Positions 18,301 to 22,919 of a stretch of 22,919 nucleotides of DNA are shown piece after piece (the first letter of the stretch is position 1; the number at the start of each line of letters is the position of its first letter). The stretch comes from Plakobranchus ocellatus (lineage: Eukaryota > Mollusca > Gastropoda > Plakobranchidae). The position numbers and the translations under genes were made by a program. The notes below the pieces were generated by a model. That model did no database searches and was not told the DNA's origin. It saw only the letters and a list, made by a program, of their open reading frames with translations. The stretch covers positions 494,447-517,365 of the forward strand of contig BLXT01007302.1 in the NCBI GenBank assembly GCA_019648995.1, given 5' to 3'.

Positions 18301-20283
18301 TCTGATATTGCAGGTAATGGTGAACTTGCACAAGACGTTGTGCACCAGGGTCTATCAGCATCTTGCGACCTTGACACCGAGAGCGAGGACTCTTCAAGCG
18401 AATCGGGCGGCCTTGACGAGTCGAAAGTAAACTTCCTCTTGAACGAAGACTCCGGGTGTGACCTTGACCTGTCGGTGAACTCTCAGTCCAAGTCGCACCG
18501 ATCCTTTTCCACGGACGAAGAGAAGAGCAGCGGCGGAGGGGAGACGGTGCCCCTACCATGCGACGTGGAGCTCAAGAGAAAACGAAAAAAGATTTCCAAA
18601 CATCTACAGTCAGGTGAGGGACCGTCACCACAGCCGGATAAATCCATCAAAACTGGAATTTTGAGCGGCAGCAGATCCGGAAGTGGATCCAGCTCCAGAG
18701 CACTGTCTGGTCAGAGCTCCCCGGATCTGAACGCAGCCAGTGGCTCTCATCCTGTGCTGACCTCTAGGGTGGCCACCGTCCAGGGCCAGGGGCCTCCCCG
18801 GGCCGCTCTGGCGCAGAGAGCGGGCAGCCTCAGTGCGGGGCAAGTGAGGAAAGAGATAAAGTGGGATGACGAGATATCCTGCGGTGACCTGGAGGAGATA
18901 AGTACCCAATCCAGCTCCGAGCTTAGCTCTAACCGGTGTAACTCGTGTAGCCAGAGCAAGCTCTCGAAGTCACAGCCTGCAGCTAGTACTGTGTGTGGCT
19001 GCAAGGATTCCAGGGAAAGAACTCAAGCCCAGTCAGGAGGTGCCAAGAAGTACACATCCAGAGTGCTGCGCTCGCCTCCCCCGCCGAACATGAACAATTT
19101 TGATCTCCGCAGCTATCTGACTGAAACCGCAAAGGCGCACACAAAGAAGGTCAGCGCTCTAACAAGAGTGTCACGATCATCAGCAGCTGACAGCTCTCGG
19201 CGGCTGGTGCTCTGTGAAGGCAGTCCACGTCTAGACGTTTGGGAGGGGAATTTGATAGCGCAAGAGGAATATGAAGGGATCTCGGGCTTGCTGGAAACCT
19301 ACGTTGAGGGCGACAGAAAAGCGGGCTCGGTGTTAGAGAATCCAATCTCTGCTCCTTCCTCCTTCAACGAAACCCTTGGTGAAAGGAGAGGAGAAACGCA
19401 CACAAGTGTTCAAGACACAGATAGAGAAAGACTGGCAGAAACTTTGCCAATTCCATCCATTCAAGTCGACGTGGATGTAGGAGAAGTGTCTGTCCCGGTC
19501 TCAACAGAGCAAGCCGAGCTCAGGCTATCAGAGGAGCGAGGAGAGAATGTAACATCTTCTTGCTTAGTGCACAGCCCGCCGGCTTTCTATGCCCAGCCTA
19601 TCTCGTGTCGCGGAGCTACGGCTTGTGACGATTCTGCTTGGTCAATCAGCTCACCCCTTGAGAATCAGGCCATGAGCGGGATGTCCAGATCGCATGGTCA
19701 AGAATCTCCAGGCACGATAACTTCATCACCAAAGCCTTTTCTGGCTTTATCGCCGCGCCTGTGTAGCCAAGACCAATCTTCTCTCCTCGATCCCCCAACA
19801 CCAGCAGACGAAGGAACAACCAATGGCGCTAATTTTGGTCACCCTTCACCCGTCTCGTCTGACACCTGCTGCCAGGTGAAATGTCCAAGCAGTGAATATT
19901 TACCGTCATCTTACCAGCAACACCACGTCCCTCCCGCTTCCTCGCTCTCCTCCTCCCTGGGTGATTTACGACGAGTCCACCTGAGATGCGGGCTCCACAG
20001 CTGCACCGAGAAAAGAGGAGGTAGACGAGGTGGCCTTGACTTCCCCTCCAGGCTGAGCCAGCGTGTGCACACCACAGGTCTGCGCACCACACCAGCCTAC
20101 AGCTTTCTGTCGCGCTCTCAGGCGCACCTGGACCGGTGCGATCGTCTAATCGAACGCTCATCGGGAATCATCCGCCGGTCGGAGGAGGTGCTAACAGTCT
20201 CCCGACAGCAAATGGAGGAGACGATGATGAAACTTAGCCTCATGTCGAGCACCAACAGTGCCGGCGCCTCGACCTTGACATAG
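12370..20283 (+). CDS. Large uncharacterised disordered protein, 2637 aa, single exon
   Basis: One frame is open for 7.9 kb. The start is the first of three consecutive ATGs after an in-frame TAG at 12337, and the stop is TAG at 20281-20283. I do not recognise the family. By residue: an Arg-Ser stretch at about 120-141 (RSSSRSRSRE), a basic cluster KRRRR at 196-200, and a Cys-rich patch at about 432-463. A strongly acidic Asp/Glu run covers about 467-508. A conserved-looking helical segment follows at about 1038-1087 (HWAEAFEKAKLAMKKMRSRS ... INWLVEKGKLSL). A PLPPPR motif at 1891-1896 fits a class II SH3 ligand, and KRKRKK at 2069-2074 is NLS-like. The rest is rich in Ser, Glu, Asp, Gln and Pro and looks disordered. 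The C-terminus (about 2579-2628) is an amphipathic helix, LSRSQAHLDRCDRLIERS and onward. There is no signal peptide or membrane span. Basic motifs suggest a nuclear or scaffold role, which is inference. By eye the last third is GC-richer than the middle. Confidence 0.9.
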   Translation: MMMLSDSNNTGLDPEDPDVTLRPSDHQLCRSESCTRSCNPNISTLSSKEVNSLFNFRSKSTPGCGSKSRLTKSRTLQFFPPRTFPCENASNPGQLTCNEVNKTHGPRQRPISVSKLLRLRSSSRSRSREPGNVKSSRSREKITRLTESPVRKKQALKPVVDTISSKLRRTAAQASHKKVENTPEPPTQVSSVPPHKRRRRSLSRQASNLSPTRGIPSTKPESQMPPTKSKGAIPVNSSRETSPSFQKLGLANSTKQKAPSSRKGKNREGDLKFPIGSVVKVKLVPPELVYPDILCGPPKSYSPKKLPKQFSTHHEAKTTTHFRNQSVKIPNDLYRCSGNKDTGRNRRSRSSVCLAAKLKERSKTCLSRRLRKNCSSALKKQRRSHKNDGSRGDKTRSATKEQEETFSFFRNAEQPEPVTCPRFKTKRPKDLCHHNCGAPSSLTGEDDSCSCCLNENSTESFYFCSSDNDEDIEDDCNVAADDDDDGDDEEVNTDDDNKDNEDFDDKSELGAISSEASKGEQSANSHTDNVDLKGKDDSINEEANVSKSSENIPDAHELLGYPVCKSLSNSETETSSESCSDNSQPGEVDMADTAENFPTDSKPTEVANDGPFNDKDEKGRFKTDTRPQFFSSNEECCCQDGREPKLTVKEMVRCVQARFSLSQPGCSRCTATGNNPQTPQAPPPKRRLIQWLPHANHQAKHEPLDEDRDLASHDSPERPKPRPRKIAVVPQSGPESSEPMTGILSRNFESLKPNISVKNRSIRNMTEKLVEERDEDKRKVSPPGKETDFAHISKARTPTVEKNASLGSETANNFIQDPTCSLQSYEACAEQGNTSSTMKGSVIIDESAYQDINIMNNQRSQLQVLMLNDSSMLEVATAANNGGTSTSSSEEPATHSIDLSIFHHRADTFSIEQVQGPMVGQSGKDKNALKQQHKPFDKTDVPSSALDENLKIREIQKQTRILQSNTSSEIIQNHQKSDRNLKLTSSIQYQKVVTDNETLTDSVEDSPPNQSESMNDSQSKILRTAQEKPLVSQQEQFHWAEAFEKAKLAMKKMRSRSLSPAQVRAKINWLVEKGKLSLTNAIKSWSSIDNSETDVNLDACKMQTSRHLASDASEPQAGPSETSLSNTTSSATRLQGDSHEPIYCLSISHTSPSSRRRSGCSTNLHRGSSPYSVHSPGAVEESCKTLTATDSSRGDDHFSCRRAGTGCDFPDLSNVPPDGKDLCQAKLAFDRNRADKADIMLGSADRGATAGPHLPRGEAAILGTLTFPSPLCSIRTRSPVLESILETDSVSEGGGYNLLCDACNDGDDISDSTRVDDLPCERLDTSDANMWERELPRKHHQGQGPEEGTGGKVQLETSSCLIPFENEQSLPHAEVPTRASVSDCSRDTRHEHEDGSGTEDSNAILPPAPLKTQSLVNACEAGHSESAITDMMALISQEANIKRYPSFPDLTDLEDDVACEPGGTLDLLGGKESFTAIQTMLELDKDEGDVNVCTVNKSEIVHEHSVQKVDPVTGSEATHKSLGKGSTFVKKLDEEGPSVTHKVVIDTTGQDGGSSTPVHPGLLDNKMIPEYSHDFPENRVQKPAGEAGAVIGTALLPMNCFNADGCDDQLFHKEIRAEEDASLSKSVSPENLGQHLSNEIDSQHIELPSPPAHSPSEGSSFSSDSNTNLSGSVHESSIDCEEDSSDRKNDRSLQTRERQTNAPLYVAFEGEGAMTETVSENSEFIIPCTKEKITNLYEGYRVGCHIESLKFNQTSKQNEVNSANKPVAAIKPHSDGDQSDLPLQLTFEDYKPCQETGYETGVKTVAKGSTRNSDSCEKVQSSEEFAVSPNSPNENPCNTDDMLPCVEDQDSSLSGIQAISGSSGRESPVKEAAPISEIKPGDVSNVSRRAPLPPPRDGGKGYAPSRVPCKLHCEIIQSENKTKCSEPESSQGNTEDNAEATAFEEALEGALEHTTTKGRDDLRNFDEKDVSSCNSIGSDIAGNGELAQDVVHQGLSASCDLDTESEDSSSESGGLDESKVNFLLNEDSGCDLDLSVNSQSKSHRSFSTDEEKSSGGGETVPLPCDVELKRKRKKISKHLQSGEGPSPQPDKSIKTGILSGSRSGSGSSSRALSGQSSPDLNAASGSHPVLTSRVATVQGQGPPRAALAQRAGSLSAGQVRKEIKWDDEISCGDLEEISTQSSSELSSNRCNSCSQSKLSKSQPAASTVCGCKDSRERTQAQSGGAKKYTSRVLRSPPPPNMNNFDLRSYLTETAKAHTKKVSALTRVSRSSAADSSRRLVLCEGSPRLDVWEGNLIAQEEYEGISGLLETYVEGDRKAGSVLENPISAPSSFNETLGERRGETHTSVQDTDRERLAETLPIPSIQVDVDVGEVSVPVSTEQAELRLSEERGENVTSSCLVHSPPAFYAQPISCRGATACDDSAWSISSPLENQAMSGMSRSHGQESPGTITSSPKPFLALSPRLCSQDQSSLLDPPTPADEGTTNGANFGHPSPVSSDTCCQVKCPSSEYLPSSYQQHHVPPASSLSSSLGDLRRVHLRCGLHSCTEKRGGRRGGLDFPSRLSQRVHTTGLRTTPAYSFLSRSQAHLDRCDRLIERSSGIIRRSEEVLTVSRQQMEETMMKLSLMSSTNSAGASTLT

Positions 20284-21060
20284 AGATACCACAGCCACAT
20301 ATGTCTACAGCATCCCACAAGGCTGAGGCAATACTTTAGTGAAATCAGTCACAATCTTTTCTTCCCCAAATGGTTCTAGTTGTGATGATACGATGTAATC
20401 TTTAACATATAAAGTATCAGTACAAATATTTGGATACAATTGTGGTAAAAGGCATCTGGATAGTACATAATTCTCAAAGTTTAAGGCTATAAGTACCATA
20501 AATGTGCGGGACTTTCTTTTGGAAGTTTCCTTTCCAAATAAGGAGACAAGATCCATTACCCAGAGGCTTTGGGACTTATTATAGAATTTGTAGTTGAAGC
20601 AAATTAGCAACCTAGGTTTTTATACAAAGCATATAATGTACACATAGAAATTGAAGTTTTAAAATGTCTCTTTAGTTAGAAGTAAACAGACTAAAATTGT
20701 TGGGAAAAAAATCCCAAACATCTTTCCTAGCTATTTTTAGCGCAAAGGCGAGCAGATGACATTAAGTCATGAATAATGTTATGATAGTCTAAACAGGCAC
20801 CGAATGAAAGAAGGATAGTAAAAAAATCGTTAATCAACTCACTGCTGGGATGTATGAATTTTGAAGAACAGTAATATCTTGGTACAACGGTGAAAACGCC
20901 AAAAAGTCTGTGATAACACTGCTTGCATGTTGTGTCTCTTTATTTATCTTTTCCCTGAGCCATAATTTATTTTATTTGTATGATTAGCTGTCCCTAAGTC
21001 AATGTACTAAAGTTTCATTACTTGTTTTTATAGGAATCAATTGACCCTTTTTGCCAAAGG

Positions 21061-21125
21061 TCAATTATTTATTTATCTATTTATTTATTCATTCATTTAT
21101 TCATTTATTTATTTAGTTATTTAAG
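21061..21125. repeat. (ATTT)n microsatellite with ATTC variants
   Basis: ATTTATTTATCTATTTATTT and following ATTC and ATTT units run without interruption. It lies inside the probable 3'UTR and between two copies of the degenerate repeat at 20985-21690. Confidence 0.9.
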
Positions 21126-21268
21126 TTTTTAAATAATAGCCAGGTGATCCTAACTCGGTCTGCAAAAGATCCAAAATTTGTTTCATTAACACAGTTTAGC
21201 TGATTCTTAGTCGATCTAGGAAAGTTCTACCACTTATTTCACAACAGGAGTCAAACTTAAATATTCTA

Positions 21269-21274
21269 AATAAA
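21269..21274 (+). terminator. Poly(A) signal AATAAA for the large ORF
   Basis: It is the first canonical AATAAA downstream of the stop at 20283; I found none between the two. No GT-rich downstream element stands out, so the cleavage site is uncertain. Confidence 0.4.
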
Positions 21275-21699
21275 GCGGAAAAACCCAATCTATTTATTAA
21301 ACACACAATGCAAGAAGCCCGATGAACTAGAGGTCTAGGGCGGTACAAATAATTCTAGATAGCATGACAGAAATAAGATTTGAAAAAATTTCGGCCCCGC
21401 GAAAGCATCTAAAAATGTATAATAGCCCTTTAAGGGCACTTAATTCCTTTGGTCAGAAACTCAATGAAATTTGATAGGAATTAGATCTAGACCGCCTTTT
21501 AGAAATGTTTTGTTGGTCCGCTCTTTTGAAAATAAATGTTTGTTTTTTCGAGTTATCGTGAAATCCTCTATTCCCTAAGTCGGTGGACTAAGGTTTCATC
21601 ACTTATTTTATTTTATAGCAGCTAACTGACCATAAGTTGGCTCACCAAAGGTTTTTTTGTAGGAGCTATCAGGCCATAAGTCCAGCCATTCACACCCAG

Positions 21700-22919
21700 T
21701 TTCCTCCTCTACTTATGAAAAGAGATCAGCTTCATCAAGGTATGTTATGAAACTTAAAAGCATAGAATCTTCAGTGTGGCTCCTCAATTTTCGGACACTG
21801 CAGTAAAATTTGCAAAAGTTTTTTTTTCTTCTTCAAATTGCATTTTTTAAAATTGATACAGGGCTATAAATTAATTCAAGGATAGTTTTATATGTCACAG
21901 CGTGAGGCAAAAATCAAGTTGAAGTGTTTTTTTCTTCAAATCATTCGACATAGCATTCAAATTTACCAAATACGTATTTGCAAACAACTTAATCTAAACT
22001 CTAAATCATTAGGAAATCTGAAGTTTTGACACTTGGAAAAATATAGCGCATTAATTGAACGAAGAACAAAAGAAAAACAGTGAGAAAAACCGTCGTGATA
22101 ATTTGAGTACAGAATTTTCATGTCAGAAGAGACAAAGTTCTCTAATGTATGTTTTATCGGATAAGTGGCTTATCAGACTTTGAAAGTTATAATATTCTGC
22201 TGAAGTCGTTCTAAAATAAATCTACCATATATTGTGTATCATGCAACCTCACTTTAGCTCTTTGTCATTAATTCATGCCATTTGGTTTTCTTTTTCGGAT
22301 TGAACCTCTCTTTTTTAAGTCAAAGATTAAACCTTTGCACGAAGTGAAATGATCGATTTCATTGTTGTTTTTTTCTCTCGCGTTTGTTTCCTCAGCCAGA
22401 AAAGAGGTTATTATTTGCCATGCTCCACGTTTTAGATCGTTCACATTTGAATTAACTTCATTTCCTTTCGTTCTTTTTACAACCATTGGATTGTTCAGAA
22501 CTCAAAAGCAGAAATATCCAGACACTAAGATGGATGCTATAGGTTGTCTGGATACCTTACAAGTGAGGGCGCTGGACTAGTATAGCTGGACAAAATGCCC
22601 TTTGCCAAAATCCTCTGATATTTTTCAGTCTATCTATCGGTGATATTATTCTGTTCCCTTTCGCGTAACTCGATCGTTTATCGAGAACTATTGCGACAAA
22701 TAAACTTAAAGAAAGGGAAAAACTACAAATAAGTTGTAGAAAGAACAAATAATTCTGTTTATTTTCGGGTCTTTTAGGCACTCTAAATTTGTTTGGGTCC
22801 TTTAATCGGTATTAACTCCTCTATTAGTTCTTTTTGCCTTATAAAGAGGATTATTCTACATTACAAACTTTTTTTTTATCTTTACACTTCAGCTTTTTGC
22901 TTCTTTGTATTTCATTTCA
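21700..22919. other. No gene seen
   Basis: The region is AT-rich with poly-T and poly-A runs. The longest reading frames on either strand are 72-74 codons, low in complexity and without start or splice context. AATAAA at 22215-22220 may be a distal 3' end of the large gene, but nothing else supports it. Confidence 0.55.

Larger units (their letters stand above)
20284..21290 (+). other. Probable 3'UTR of the large ORF
   Basis: The first AATAAA after the stop codon is at 21269-21274, so a ~1-kb 3'UTR is the simplest reading. It contains many ATTTA pentamers at 21061-21125, which could act as an AU-rich element. Later AATAAA sites at 21531 and 22215 would give longer forms. Confidence 0.4.
20985..21690. 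repeat. Degenerate 45-60 bp repeat family
   Basis: Units start with TAGCTGNCCCTAAGTC-like sequence and continue with YACYAAAGG and a TTTCATYACTTATTTTA-like linker. They are seen near 20985, 21031, 21137, 21197, 21616 and 21660. The best pair is CCCTAAGTCAATGTACTAAA at 20992 against CCCTAAGTCGGTGGACTAAG at 21573, both followed by GTTTCATNACTTRTTTT. The copies are old and their spacing is irregular. Confidence 0.5.

Noticed and set aside
12447-20161. Many antisense and out-of-frame ORFs of 60-136 codons under the large gene
   Set aside because: They are shadows of the 2637-codon frame. The Ser/Leu-rich antisense one at 13752-14024 mirrors the acidic tract.
22268-22486. Reverse 72-codon ORF rich in Lys, Asn and Arg
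   Set aside because: The AT-rich DNA has an overlapping open frame on the other strand. I see no regulatory or splice signals.

Overview
This looks like a piece of an invertebrate animal nuclear genome. It has intron-split coding with GT/AG borders, AT-rich intergenic DNA, several minisatellites, a tRNA-derived SINE, LINE scraps and long microsatellites. A mollusc is my best guess, from the peptide-precursor style and the repeats; nothing here proves the clade. There is no sign of bacterial operons, CRISPR or a complete virus-like element.

Layout. Positions 1-1145 are a tandem array whose central part has been homogenised to an exact 53-bp period. A 51-bp minisatellite follows at 2290-2598, then a mostly empty stretch to about 5.0 kb and a very decayed second 51-bp array at 5091-5378.

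From 5865 to about 9.8 kb there is a small multi-exon gene on the + strand, which I assembled from splice signals and reading phase. It encodes a predicted 109-residue secreted peptide precursor: a signal peptide, a 27-nt microexon, a body rich in Phe, Tyr, Met, Pro and Asn, and a Gly-Arg-Arg site typical of amidated peptides. I do not recognise the family. Its introns hold a CT microsatellite, a dispersed pyrimidine-rich repeat and a minus-strand tRNA-like SINE.

From 9.8 to 12.3 kb the window holds a C-rich tract, a 43-bp minisatellite built from ~20-bp monomers, two LINE 3'-end remnants on opposite strands, a long TCAC microsatellite with a 28-base assembly gap, and a second copy of the dispersed repeat.

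Positions 12370-20283 are one uninterrupted 2637-codon reading frame on the + strand. It encodes a large, low-complexity, mostly disordered-looking protein with RS-type and basic nuclear-localisation-like motifs, an acidic tract, an SH3-ligand-like motif and a C-terminal amphipathic helix. I do not recognise its family. A probable ~1-kb 3'UTR follows, containing an ATTT tract and a decayed 45-60 bp repeat. I see no gene in the last 1.2 kb.

The two genes lie head to tail on the + strand. Nothing in the sequence suggests that they work together.
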